This document shows, one piece after another, positions 24,415 to 30,763 of a stretch of 30,783 nucleotides of DNA. Each line of letters starts with the position of its first letter. Position 1 is the first letter of the stretch. Source of the DNA: MWH-TA3 sp044353905 (GTDB lineage Bacteria > Actinomycetota > Actinomycetes > Actinomycetales > Microbacteriaceae); contig JBILBA010000012.1 in assembly GCA_044353905.1 (NCBI GenBank), positions 1 through 30,783 of the forward strand, written 5' to 3'. Made by a program: the position numbers and the translations under genes. The notes below the pieces were generated by a model. That model was given only the letters and a program-made list of their open reading frames with translations, made no database searches and was not told the DNA's origin.

Positions 24415-25732
24415 TCGAATAGTCGGCGAGTGCGCGGGCGCGTGTCTCGGAAAGGCTCACGATCGGCTCGGGGTACAGCGGGGTGTTGTATTCCTCAATC
24501 CAGCGCGCGCGATACACGCTGTCCGGATCGAACTTCGCGGCTTGCAACTCGGGGTTGAAAACGCGGAAGTACGGCGCTGCGTCGTAGCCACTTCCGGCGA
24601 CCCATTGCCACGACGCCGGGTTGCTCGCTTCGTCGGCGTCGACCAGCGTGTTCCAGAACCACGCTTCACCGATCCGCCAATCGATCCCGAGGTTCTTGAT
24701 GAGGAAGCTCGCGGTGACCATGCGCACGCGGTTGTGCATCGTGCCGATTTTCCAGAGTTCGCGCATTCCGGCATCGACCAGCTCAACCCCCGTGGTCCCC
24801 TTTTTCCAGGCGGAGAGGTGGGCGGCGTTCGGCTTCTCCCACGGGAACTCGTCAAACTCGGCGCGAAGGTTCCGGCGGTGAATGTCGGTGTTGTGAAAGA
24901 GCTGATGGTACGAAAACTCTCGCCACCCGACTTCGCTGAGGAACCGGCTCGCGTTCGCTCGGGTTTCGGGGGTGACCACCGATTCGACCGCGTGCCACAC
25001 CTGGTACGGGCTGATTTCGCCGAACCGAAAGTGCGGGCTCAGCCCACTGGTCGATTCAATCCCAGGCTCGTCTCGCCGGTGATACAGCGCGAGCCCGGTG
25101 GTGAGGAACCGGTCGAGGCGCTCGTGGGCGCCCGCTTCTCCAGGGGCCCACTGGTCGGGGAATTCGCTTGCCCACGTTCGGTCGGGAAGCAAATTCCAGG
25201 ATTCGAGGGAGTCGGATGCGGCCTCCACGCCCGCAATCGAGGCTGGTGCGACCAAAGGCTGGCGCGGCTCTGGGCCCGCCAGAATCGACTTCCAGAACGG
25301 CGTGAACACCTTGAAGGGCGTTCCGGCACCGGTCGTCACCGACCACGGGTCGTGCAACAACGAGCCGGTGTAACTGTGCGCATCGGGGAGGGACACCTTC
25401 AATTCGGTGTCGATCGCGCGGGCCGAGCCGTAGCGACGGTTCCAGTGAACGCTGGTCGCGCCGACCTCTGCGACGACGGCAGGAAGGACGTCTCGGGTGG
25501 CGCCCCGTCGAAGGATGAGCGACCCACCCAGCGCTGCGAGGTCTTGTTGCAATTGGTGAAGGGATTGGTGGAGCCACCAGCGCGATGCGGCACCGATCGG
25601 GCGAATCTCGGGGGATTCGTCGTCGAGGACGTAGAGCACAGCAATCCGGTCACCGGTGCTAACCGCGGCGTTGAGCGCGGGATTGTCGGCAAGACGTAAG
25701 TCGTCGCGCAGCCAGACCAAAGAAGTGCTCAT
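24386..25732 (-). CDS. phrB: Deoxyribodipyrimidine photolyase (class I CPD type)
   Basis: A 448-residue flavoprotein that uses blue light to split pyrimidine dimers in DNA. The N-terminal alpha/beta domain begins LVWLRDDLRLADNPAL (5-20). The C-terminal FAD domain shows HFRFGEISPYQVW, FLSEVGWREFSYHQLF, RELWKIGTMHNRVRMVTASFLIKN (FAD loop) and NPASWQWVAGSGYDAAPYFRVFNP, which contains the tryptophan and DNA-contact region of CPD photolyases. AGG lies 7 bases before the ATG at 25732. The gene starts 8 bases after the stop of the winged-helix regulator, so they form an operon. Its presence fits a light-exposed habitat. Confidence 0.93.
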   Translation of the reverse strand: MSTSLVWLRDDLRLADNPALNAAVSTGDRIAVLYVLDDESPEIRPIGAASRWWLHQSLHQLQQDLAALGGSLILRRGATRDVLPAVVAEVGATSVHWNRRYGSARAIDTELKVSLPDAHSYTGSLLHDPWSVTTGAGTPFKVFTPFWKSILAGPEPRQPLVAPASIAGVEAASDSLESWNLLPDRTWASEFPDQWAPGEAGAHERLDRFLTTGLALYHRRDEPGIESTSGLSPHFRFGEISPYQVWHAVESVVTPETRANASRFLSEVGWREFSYHQLFHNTDIHRRNLRAEFDEFPWEKPNAAHLSAWKKGTTGVELVDAGMRELWKIGTMHNRVRMVTASFLIKNLGIDWRIGEAWFWNTLVDADEASNPASWQWVAGSGYDAAPYFRVFNPELQAAKFDPDSVYRARWIEEYNTPLYPEPIVSLSETRARALADYSTMRGERPPQ

Positions 25733-25740
25733 CACGCCGC

Positions 25741-26352
25741 CTAGTAGATGTCGGGCGAGCGGCCCGTTCCAAAGTTGATGGTGACGTCTGGGTGGCGATC
25801 GAATCGGTAACCGACTCCGCGGACGGTGCGCACGATGTCTTCGAATGGCTCAAGTTTCGAACGGAGCCGCCGAACGTGAACATCGATTGTTCGACTGTTG
25901 GGCCTGTCGACGTCGCTCGCTGCCCACAGCGTGTCGATCATGTCCGAGCGGTCAACGGTGATCGCTTCACGCAGGACAAGGAATTGCAGCAGTTCGAACT
26001 CTTTATACGTGAGCGGTGCAACGTCGCCATTGATAACCACGCGCTTCCGCGAAAGGTCAATCGTGACCCCGTTCGTCGCAGCGACCGGTTTCGGCGGAAG
26101 CAGTTCGGTGACGGCGCGCGGTTCGCGCAGTGCCAAACGGACAATGTCAAGGTTTTTTCCTCGCTGACTTTCCGGAGCGTAGGCGACCGCGGCGTGCGAT
26201 TCGGTACCGGGAACCGCCGTCGTGACCACGTTACGAACTGCGTCTACTAATTCCGAAATAGAGGTACCCGCTGCGAGAGCGCTCGCTTCGTCAACGCCGA
26301 CGTACACCGCAAAACCACGTATTTGCGCGGGATTCTGGGCGTTGTCAGGCAT
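25741..26352 (-). CDS. Winged helix-turn-helix regulator (OmpR/PhoB DNA-binding domain) without receiver domain
   Basis: A 203-residue protein. The C-terminal part (about 95-195) is an OmpR-type winged helix: LTYKEFELLQFLVLRE, then RTIDVHVRRLRSKLEP, the recognition helix, and VRTVRGVGYRF, the wing. The first 85 residues are not a response-regulator receiver: no DD...D...K pattern, but a short alpha/beta segment (RGFAVYVGVDEASALAAG, SHAAVAYAPE) of unknown role. Activity is therefore unlikely to depend on phosphorylation. Similar receiver-less proteins are common in Micrococcales. Photolyase lies immediately downstream and may be a target. The ATG is 7 bases after TAAAAT (leaderless). Confidence 0.9.
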   Translation of the reverse strand: MPDNAQNPAQIRGFAVYVGVDEASALAAGTSISELVDAVRNVVTTAVPGTESHAAVAYAPESQRGKNLDIVRLALREPRAVTELLPPKPVAATNGVTIDLSRKRVVINGDVAPLTYKEFELLQFLVLREAITVDRSDMIDTLWAASDVDRPNSRTIDVHVRRLRSKLEPFEDIVRTVRGVGYRFDRHPDVTINFGTGRSPDIY

Positions 26353-26358
26353 CCCGAT

Positions 26359-26364
26359 ATTTTA
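26359..26364 (-). promoter_or_regulatory. -10 box of the winged-helix regulator gene
   Basis: On the minus strand TAAAAT ends 7 bases before the ATG at 26352, placing the transcription start at the start codon. No ribosome binding site fits between box and start. Confidence 0.65.
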
Positions 26365-26368
26365 CCGT

Positions 26369-27004
26369 TTAGCCCGCGACGCCGTAGAGACGGTCGCCAG
26401 CATCACCGAGTCCGGGAACGATGTAGCCGTGCTCGTTGAGCTTTTCGTCCAGTGCACCAAGGACGAGAGTGACGTCATGATCGCCAACCGCTTTCTCAAC
26501 CGCGGCCACACCCTCGGGTGACCCGAGCAGGCAGACAGCGGTGACGTCGGTCGCGCCACGCTCGAACATAAATTCAATCGCGGCGATGAGCGATCCGCCA
26601 GTTGCGAGCATCGGGTCGAGCACGTAGCACTGGCGACCAGTGAGGTTCGCGGGGAGGCGTTCGGCGTAGACGCTGGGCTGCAAGGTCGTCTCGTCGCGAA
26701 CCATCCCGAGAAATCCGGTTTCCGCGCTGGGCATCAAACGCAACAGTCCATCGAGCATCCCGAGTCCGGCTCGCAGGATCGGCACGATGAGCGGGTGAGG
26801 CTCGGCGAGAATCACGCCTTCGGTCGGTGCGACCGGCGTCTCGATGCGGTGAGGGACCACGCGGACGTCACGGGTCGCCTCGTACGCGAGAAGTGTCATG
26901 AGCTCGTCGGTGAGCGTGCGAAAAGTCGACGACGGCGTGGTCTTGTCACGCAGCATCGTGAGCTTGTGGGTAATGAGTGGGTGATCGGCAACTATGACTC
27001 GCAT
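26369..27004 (-). CDS. upp: Uracil phosphoribosyltransferase
   Basis: A 211-residue salvage enzyme: uracil plus PRPP gives UMP. HKLTMLRDKTT near the start, PILRAGLGMLDGLL, the PRPP signature VLDPMLATGGS (128-138) and the C-terminal GYIVPGLGDAGDRLYG uracil loop are all present. The start at 27004 gives the normal length; TAGATT on the minus strand (27012-27017) lies 8 bases before it, so the mRNA is probably leaderless. It is divergent from tadA with at most 29 bases between. It can use the uracil released by PsuG nearby. Confidence 0.97.
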   Translation of the reverse strand: MRVIVADHPLITHKLTMLRDKTTPSSTFRTLTDELMTLLAYEATRDVRVVPHRIETPVAPTEGVILAEPHPLIVPILRAGLGMLDGLLRLMPSAETGFLGMVRDETTLQPSVYAERLPANLTGRQCYVLDPMLATGGSLIAAIEFMFERGATDVTAVCLLGSPEGVAAVEKAVGDHDVTLVLGALDEKLNEHGYIVPGLGDAGDRLYGVAG

Positions 27005-27033
27005 AGGCTTCAATCTATCGAATGGAGTGGCAG
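27005..27033. promoter_or_regulatory. Divergent upp/tadA promoter region
   Basis: TAGATT (27012-27017, minus strand) serves upp. For tadA, TAGGCT (27004-27009, plus strand) is a possible -10 box overlapping the upp start codon, and GGAG (27024-27027) is a ribosome site 6 bases before the ATG at 27034. Confidence 0.5.
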
Positions 27034-27492
27034 ATGACCGAGGCTTTCGGCGCAATGGACGAGGCGCTTCGACTCGCGCGGGTCGCGTTGGAGTCGAACG
27101 ACGTGCCGGTTGGAGCCGTCGTGCTTTCTCCGGACGGTGTGATCGTCGGCCGCGGCCGAAACGAACGTGAATTGACGGGGGATCCGACCGCACACGCCGA
27201 GGTCGTGGCGTTGCGCGATGCGGCCGCAGCAACGGGCAATTGGAACCTCAGCGACCACACGCTGGTCGTCACACTCGAACCCTGCGTCATGTGCGCCGGC
27301 GCGATTCTCAATTCCCGCATCTCGAAGGTCGTCTTCGGCGCGTGGGACGACAAAGCGGGAGCGGCGGGTAGCGTCACCGATGTGTTGCGAACTCGGACAC
27401 TTCCTGCTCGAGTTGGCGAGGTCGTCGGCGGTGTTCGTGCCGACGAGTGTTCTGCGCTGTTGACCGAGTTCTTCGGCCGCCTTCGCGACTAG
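27034..27492 (+). CDS. tadA: tRNA-specific adenosine deaminase
   Basis: A 152-residue zinc enzyme that converts A34 of tRNA-Arg(ACG) to inosine. The zinc site is His54-Ala-Glu56 (HAEV) and Cys84-x2-Cys87 (PCVMC), with Glu56 as proton shuttle. DVPVGAVV near residue 25 and the VVFGAWDDKAGAAGS segment are typical. The ATG at 27034 follows GGAG; an in-frame ATG at 27022 would add MEWQ. Its stop shares the bases CTAG with the stop of the convergent membrane-protein gene. Confidence 0.95.
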   Translation: MTEAFGAMDEALRLARVALESNDVPVGAVVLSPDGVIVGRGRNERELTGDPTAHAEVVALRDAAAATGNWNLSDHTLVVTLEPCVMCAGAILNSRISKVVFGAWDDKAGAAGSVTDVLRTRTLPARVGEVVGGVRADECSALLTEFFGRLRD

Positions 27493-27872
27493 ACGTAGAG
27501 TTCGGCGTTCCAGAGAACGGCGATGATCAGCGAGATGAACGCCAAGCCCCCGGCGGCGTGGAAGAACGGCTGAAGCTTCGCTTCGCCCTTCTTCTGGCGG
27601 CTGCTTCCGAGAATCGCCGCGACAAGCGCCCCAGCGGCAAGGAGCATCTTGATGGTGATCTTGAGGTTGTCGGGTGCGTCGTCGCCCGCGTACGCGAGTC
27701 CTACGAGGATTGTGCCGGTGGCCAATTGAATCGAGGCACCCCAGACCATGATGCGAAAGGGGAAGTTGTCCTTCGAGCGCATGTGGAGAATGAACGCACC
27801 AACAAGAATCGCCATTCCCGTGAGGTGAATGAGCACGAAGGATTCGGTGATGAGGGGGAGAACGGTGTTCAC
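27489..27872 (-). CDS. Small integral membrane protein, unknown function
   Basis: A 127-residue protein with about four membrane segments: TESFVLIHLTGMAILVGAFI, MVWGASIQLATGTILVGLAY, a stretch near KMLLAAGALVAAILG, and GGLAFISLIIAVLW at the end, joined by short charged loops (HMRSKDN, SSRQKKGE). The start is the GTG at 27872 because GAAAGGAAA lies just upstream; an in-frame ATG at 27899 would fall inside the palindrome before it. Longer versions reaching towards 28430 would run through proC antisense and are rejected. I do not recognise the family beyond a conserved actinobacterial membrane protein. Confidence 0.78.
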   Translation of the reverse strand: MNTVLPLITESFVLIHLTGMAILVGAFILHMRSKDNFPFRIMVWGASIQLATGTILVGLAYAGDDAPDNLKITIKMLLAAGALVAAILGSSRQKKGEAKLQPFFHAAGGLAFISLIIAVLWNAELYV

Positions 27873-27888
27873 GATGTTTCCTTTCAGA

Positions 27889-27905
27889 AGGCGCATGATG
27901 CGCCT
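27889..27905. promoter_or_regulatory. 17-bp perfect palindrome at the 5' end of the small membrane-protein transcript
   Basis: AGGCGCAT-G-ATGCGCCT, 8-bp arms around one base. It lies between the minus-strand -10 box and the ribosome site of the 127-residue membrane protein, close to the predicted transcript start. It could be an operator for a dimeric repressor or a hairpin in the leader RNA covering the region next to the ribosome site. Confidence 0.65.
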
Positions 27906-27910
27906 GTCGT

Positions 27911-27917
27911 CATAATA
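27911..27917. promoter_or_regulatory. Overlapping divergent -10 boxes for proC and the membrane protein
   Basis: CATAAT (27911-27916) reads as a -10 box towards proC, whose ATG lies 12 bases on. On the other strand TATTAT (27912-27917) reads as a -10 box towards the membrane protein. The two boxes share five base pairs, so only one polymerase could open the site at a time. Confidence 0.55.
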
Positions 27918-27927
27918 CGCTGGCACC

Positions 27928-28737
27928 ATGTCGGAAACCTTTGCATTCCTCGGAACAGGGTCGATGGGTGGGGCGATTCTTGACGGCCTGCGCGCCGCCG
28001 ACCCAGTCGCGTCCGTGCGCGCCACCACCCGAACTTCGACGACCAACCGACCAGGGGTTGAGTCGCGGTCGACAGAATCCGACCCGGGCGCTAACCGGTG
28101 GGCGGTCGAAGGCGCATCTCTCGTGATTGTCGGGGTGAAGCCCGGTGGCGTGCTCGCCCTTCTCGAGGACATCGCCGATGCCCTCGATCCCGACGCGCTC
28201 ATCGTGTCTGTCGCGGGGGGAATCACGACCGCAACGATGGAATTGGTCGTGCCGAACCCGGTCGTTCGCTCGATGCCCAACACCCCCGCGCTCGTCGGCA
28301 AAGGAGTGACGGGAATCTCTGCGGGCTCTCGTGCAACCGCTGACCACATGGCTCGTGCTCGTGCCGTCTTCGAACTAGTCGGGTGGGTTCTCGAACTTCC
28401 CGAAGACCGAATCAACGCCCTGAGTACCATCTCGGGATCCGGCCCCGCCTATGTATTCCACGCGATGGAACAGTGGACGACCGCAGCGCTCGAGCTCGGA
28501 TTCAGTGACGACGATGCTCGCAAACTCGTCGAGAAAACATTCGCCGGGGCAACGGCATTGTTGGAGGCTTCTGATGTCGACCCAGCCGAACTCCGTCGAC
28601 GCGTGACGAGCCCGAATGGAACAACCGAGCGGGCAATCGCCGTGCTCGACGACGCTCACCTCGCCGAGATTTATCGGGCTGCGGCCGAAGCCGCTCTCGC
28701 CCGCGCCGAGGAAATGGCCCGCGAACTCGGTCGTTAG
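27928..28737 (+). CDS. proC: Pyrroline-5-carboxylate reductase
   Basis: A 269-residue enzyme of the last step of proline synthesis (pyrroline-5-carboxylate plus NAD(P)H gives proline). FLGTGSMGGAILDGL (6-20) is the Rossmann motif, RSMPNTPALVGKGVTGI is in the middle, and the C-terminal domain carries ISGSGPAYVFHAMEQW, the proC signature region, with RRRVTSPNGTTERAI near the end. All fit the family, as does the length. The gene stands alone, divergent from the small membrane protein. Confidence 0.96.
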   Translation: MSETFAFLGTGSMGGAILDGLRAADPVASVRATTRTSTTNRPGVESRSTESDPGANRWAVEGASLVIVGVKPGGVLALLEDIADALDPDALIVSVAGGITTATMELVVPNPVVRSMPNTPALVGKGVTGISAGSRATADHMARARAVFELVGWVLELPEDRINALSTISGSGPAYVFHAMEQWTTAALELGFSDDDARKLVEKTFAGATALLEASDVDPAELRRRVTSPNGTTERAIAVLDDAHLAEIYRAAAEAALARAEEMARELGR

Positions 28738-28738
28738 A

Positions 28739-28771
28739 TTCACAGACGACCCACAGGAAGCCCACAGGGAA
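28739..28771 (+). repeat. Three direct repeats with CACAG core at 11-bp spacing
   Basis: The 33 bases right after proC divide into three 11-bp units, TTCACAGACGA, CCCACAGGAAG and CCCACAGGGAA; CACAG recurs at 28741, 28752 and 28763. Direct repeats spaced by one helical turn are the usual binding pattern of OmpR/PhoB-type winged-helix regulators. They lie about 60 bases upstream of the His/Gly-rich protein gene and are a candidate activator site. The rest of the 94-base gap shows no convincing -10 box. Confidence 0.55.
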
Positions 28772-28831
28772 CGTCAAGACCCGCGAGAGACAGTAGTCAT
28801 GTGAAACACACGAACCGAAAGGATGTCTCAC

Positions 28832-29218
28832 ATGGCTAAGAAAGAAGACACCGTCGAACCGACGGTGACCATCAATCGAAAGAAGCTAGTCACCGCGGGC
28901 TGGATTGCCGGCGGAGTCCTCGCACTCGGCGCAACTTTCGCGGCGGGCGCTGCGATCGGACACGTCTCCGACGGTCCCCGCGGAGGCGACTTCGCCGCAG
29001 GCCAGTCCAATGGTTCCGGTGAGTTCGGACCTCAGGGCGGACACGGCGACCAGGCAGGTCAACACAAGGGCGATCAGGCAGGTCAACACAAGGGCGGCCA
29101 GGGCGGCGACCAGGCTGGACGCGGTCACAAAGGCGGCCACGGCGGAATGATGGCTCCTGTTGCACCGACCGCTCCCAACGACGGCACGACGACACCCGCG
29201 CCGACGACAACTCCGTAA
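28832..29218 (+). CDS. Membrane-anchored His/Gly/Gln-rich small protein
   Basis: A 128-residue protein of unknown function. The first 20 residues are charged (MAKKEDTVEP, INRKK); about 23-46 form one membrane helix (GWIAGGVLALGATFAAGAAIG). The rest is low-complexity: FGPQGGHGDQAG, two copies of the 8-residue unit DQAGQHKG, then Gly/His-rich and a Pro/Thr-rich tail ending TTTPAPTTTP. With basic residues before the helix, the tail should face outside. The many His could bind metal. AAAGGA 8 bases ahead favours the ATG at 28832 over the ATG at 28823. A strong terminator follows, so it is a single-gene unit. Confidence 0.75.
   Translation: MAKKEDTVEPTVTINRKKLVTAGWIAGGVLALGATFAAGAAIGHVSDGPRGGDFAAGQSNGSGEFGPQGGHGDQAGQHKGDQAGQHKGGQGGDQAGRGHKGGHGGMMAPVAPTAPNDGTTTPAPTTTP
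29048..29095 (+). repeat. Two tandem 24-bp repeats within the His/Gly-rich gene
   Basis: The unit GAYCAGGCAGGTCAACACAA plus GGGC occurs at 29048-29071 and 29072-29095 with a single C/T difference and encodes DQAGQHKG twice. A partial copy (GACCAGGCTGGACGCGGTCACAAAGGC) follows from 29108. Near-identity at the DNA level suggests recent duplication or slippage. Confidence 0.85.
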
Positions 29219-29248
29219 GTTTGCTCAATCCGCCTTTCTGCGGTGGCG

Positions 29249-29285
29249 AAACGGGGCATCCCGACAGGGATGCCCCGTTTTCGTT
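29249..29285 (+). terminator. Strong rho-independent terminator
   Basis: AAACGGGGCATCCC (29249-29262), loop GACA, GGGATGCCCCGTTT (29267-29280), a perfect 14-bp stem, followed by TCGTT so that the 3' side reads TTTTCGTT. It ends the transcript of the His/Gly-rich protein. The remaining 100 bases or so to the next gene hold its promoter. Confidence 0.9.
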
Positions 29286-29348
29286 GGGCATCGTTGTCGC
29301 GCCATTCATCACGGCCGCGCACACTCGATCCCGCAAGTCGCGCTAGAC

Positions 29349-29354
29349 TTGACG
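29349..29354 (+). promoter_or_regulatory. Possible -35 box upstream of the bS22 gene
   Basis: TTGACG is a good -35 match. At 17-bp spacing the expected -10 position reads GCCAAT, which is poor, so the promoter is uncertain; TATTGT (29356-29361) is an alternative -10 box. Confidence 0.35.
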
Positions 29355-29402
29355 TTATTGTCCATTTGCCGGCCAATCGGTCGGACCAGGTAAAGGTGTC
29401 TT

Positions 29403-29501
29403 ATGGGTTCCGTTATTAAGAAGCGCCGCAAGCGTATGGCGAAAAAGAAGCACCGCAAGTTGCTTCGCAAGACTCGCCACCAGCGTCGCAACAAGAAGTA
29501 G
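29403..29501 (+). CDS. Small ribosomal subunit protein bS22 (AURKAIP1/COX24 domain)
   Basis: A 32-residue, extremely basic protein: MGSVIKKRRKRMAKKKHRKL followed by more Arg/Lys/His. More than half of its residues are Lys, Arg or His. This matches the tiny actinobacterial ribosomal protein bS22 first seen in mycobacterial ribosome structures, related to the AURKAIP1/COX24 domain of mitochondrial ribosomes. AAAGG lies 7 bases before the ATG. Such genes are often missed because of size. The glutaredoxin-like gene starts 15 bases after its stop, so they are probably co-transcribed. Confidence 0.93.
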   Translation: MGSVIKKRRKRMAKKKHRKLLRKTRHQRRNKK

Positions 29502-29516
29502 TCGTCCGCGATTCCG

Positions 29517-29771
29517 ATGGCCCGCGTCACTGTCGAAATGATGGGGAAGCCCGGTTGCCATCTGTGCGACGATGCTCGAGCGATCGTAAGTACCGTGCTC
29601 GACGACTTTCCGGAAACGGAATTCGTCGAGCACAATATTTTGGATGACGCCGAGATGTTTGAAACCATGAAGAACGACATTCCGGTCGTTGTCGTCAACG
29701 GACGTCGGCACGCAACGTGGCGTGTGGATGCGAACGAGTTTCGGGTCGCGATAGAAAAGGAACTGCTGTGA
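29517..29771 (+). CDS. Glutaredoxin family protein (DUF836-like)
   Basis: An 84-residue thioredoxin-fold protein. The redox motif is Cys14-His-Leu-Cys17 (KPGCHLCDDA), followed by the usual helix; cis-Pro lies in NDIPVVVVNG. It fits the short glutaredoxin-like (PF05768) family of actinobacteria, whose partner thiol is unknown. It follows bS22 by 15 bases, and its stop overlaps the next start as GTGA. Confidence 0.9.
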   Translation: MARVTVEMMGKPGCHLCDDARAIVSTVLDDFPETEFVEHNILDDAEMFETMKNDIPVVVVNGRRHATWRVDANEFRVAIEKELL

Positions 29772-30067
29772 TTCAACATGCTGTGATGTGGAGACTCATC
29801 GACCTGGACGACGCTGGACGTGCGTCCGCACTTGAACGTTTCGGCACCGAACTCCAGGCTCTCGTCGGAGTTGTGCCGGGACTCGTGAGTGTTGCCCTGA
29901 CACCGGATATCCGCGATGTCGAATCAAACTTTGATGTCGCCCTGATTTCTATTCACGAGTCTCGCGAGGCGCTCGCGACGTATCAGGCTCACCCCGATCA
30001 CGTCGCCATTGGAACGTGGTGGGGTCTGCTCGTCGCTCAGCGCGGAGCGGTCGACAGCGAGATTTAG
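29768..30067 (+). CDS. Dabb family protein (stress-responsive alpha/beta barrel)
   Basis: A 99-residue ferredoxin-like protein. The start VIQHAVMWRL (family pattern hxHxVxWxL) and DVALISIHESREALATYQAHPDHVAI in the second half are typical of Dabb (PF07876). Most members have no known function; some are aromatic-polyketide cyclases. GTG start at 29768 overlapping the glutaredoxin stop; the stop is followed at once by the ATG of the next gene. Confidence 0.9.
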   Translation: MIQHAVMWRLIDLDDAGRASALERFGTELQALVGVVPGLVSVALTPDIRDVESNFDVALISIHESREALATYQAHPDHVAIGTWWGLLVAQRGAVDSEI

Positions 30068-30739
30068 ATGTGTGGCCGGTACGCCTCGACGCTCAGCGGA
30101 GAAGACCTCGGTCGCTATTTTCATGCCGACGAAATCGCCGACGTCGAAATGCGCCCCTGGTGGAACATCGCCCCGACGATGTCCGTGCCGATTGTGGTTG
30201 AGAAACGTGACGACCGCGCGCGTCTTGTAACGACCGCGCGATGGTCGCTTGTCCCGCCGTTCGCCGAAAGCCTTACCCTGAAATACCCGACGTTCAACGC
30301 CCGCAGCGAAACCGTGACCGAGAAACCCACCTTTCGCGGTTCCGTCGGACATCAACGTGCGATCCTTCCCGCCGATGCGTATTACGAGTGGTTGACCGAG
30401 GGGAAGGTCAAGACGCCGCACGCGGTGACCTCGCCGGCAGGCGAGCTCGCGTTTGCCGCCCTGTATTCGTGGTGGCGGGCGGACCCGGCGAGCGAGTGGG
30501 TGCTCACCGCGACAATCCTGACAATGCAGGCCCCCGAACCGATTGCGTGGCTTCACGATCGAACGCCCGTCGTTCTCGCTGCCAAGGACTGGGATTGGTG
30601 GCTGAACCGCGAGACGACGGCGGATCAGTCGTTCGTCGACGACGCCGTGGCGCGGTCTCGACCTGTCGCAAGCGCACTCCTCGTTCACGAGGTCGCGCCG
30701 CTGACTGGGAACGGCCCGCACCTGCTCGACCCCGTCTAG
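30068..30739 (+). CDS. SRAP/HMCES-type abasic-site crosslinking protein (YedK family)
   Basis: A 223-residue SOS response-associated peptidase family protein. The start MCGRYAST exposes Cys2 after Met removal, the residue that bonds covalently to abasic sites in single-stranded DNA and protects them. WNIAPTMSVPIV, NARSETVTEKPTFR (DNA and Asn contact region), RAILPADAYYEW with the catalytic Glu, and WLHDRTPVVL with the catalytic His complete the site. It abuts the Dabb gene with no gap, so it is in the same transcript; no LexA box is visible just upstream. Confidence 0.95.
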   Translation: MCGRYASTLSGEDLGRYFHADEIADVEMRPWWNIAPTMSVPIVVEKRDDRARLVTTARWSLVPPFAESLTLKYPTFNARSETVTEKPTFRGSVGHQRAILPADAYYEWLTEGKVKTPHAVTSPAGELAFAALYSWWRADPASEWVLTATILTMQAPEPIAWLHDRTPVVLAAKDWDWWLNRETTADQSFVDDAVARSRPVASALLVHEVAPLTGNGPHLLDPV

Positions 30740-30751
30740 CGCTCGCGTTTG

Positions 30752-30757
30752 TAGACT
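30752..30757 (+). promoter_or_regulatory. -10 box of the gene that begins at the window's end
   Basis: TAGACT ends 7 bases before an ATG at 30764, the same arrangement as at the other leaderless starts in the window. Confidence 0.5.
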
Positions 30758-30763
30758 GGGGAT

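Noticed and set aside
24203..25699. 498-codon open frame on the plus strand opposite the photolyase gene
   Set aside because: It lies almost wholly antisense to an unmistakable photolyase and partly out of frame in psuK. The translation has no recognisable motifs and is rich in Arg/Gly/Val, as expected from codon-biased GC-rich DNA.
27873..28430. Upstream extension of the small membrane protein
   Set aside because: It would be antisense to proC. The ribosome site GAAAGGAAA and the -10 box before 27872 support the short form.
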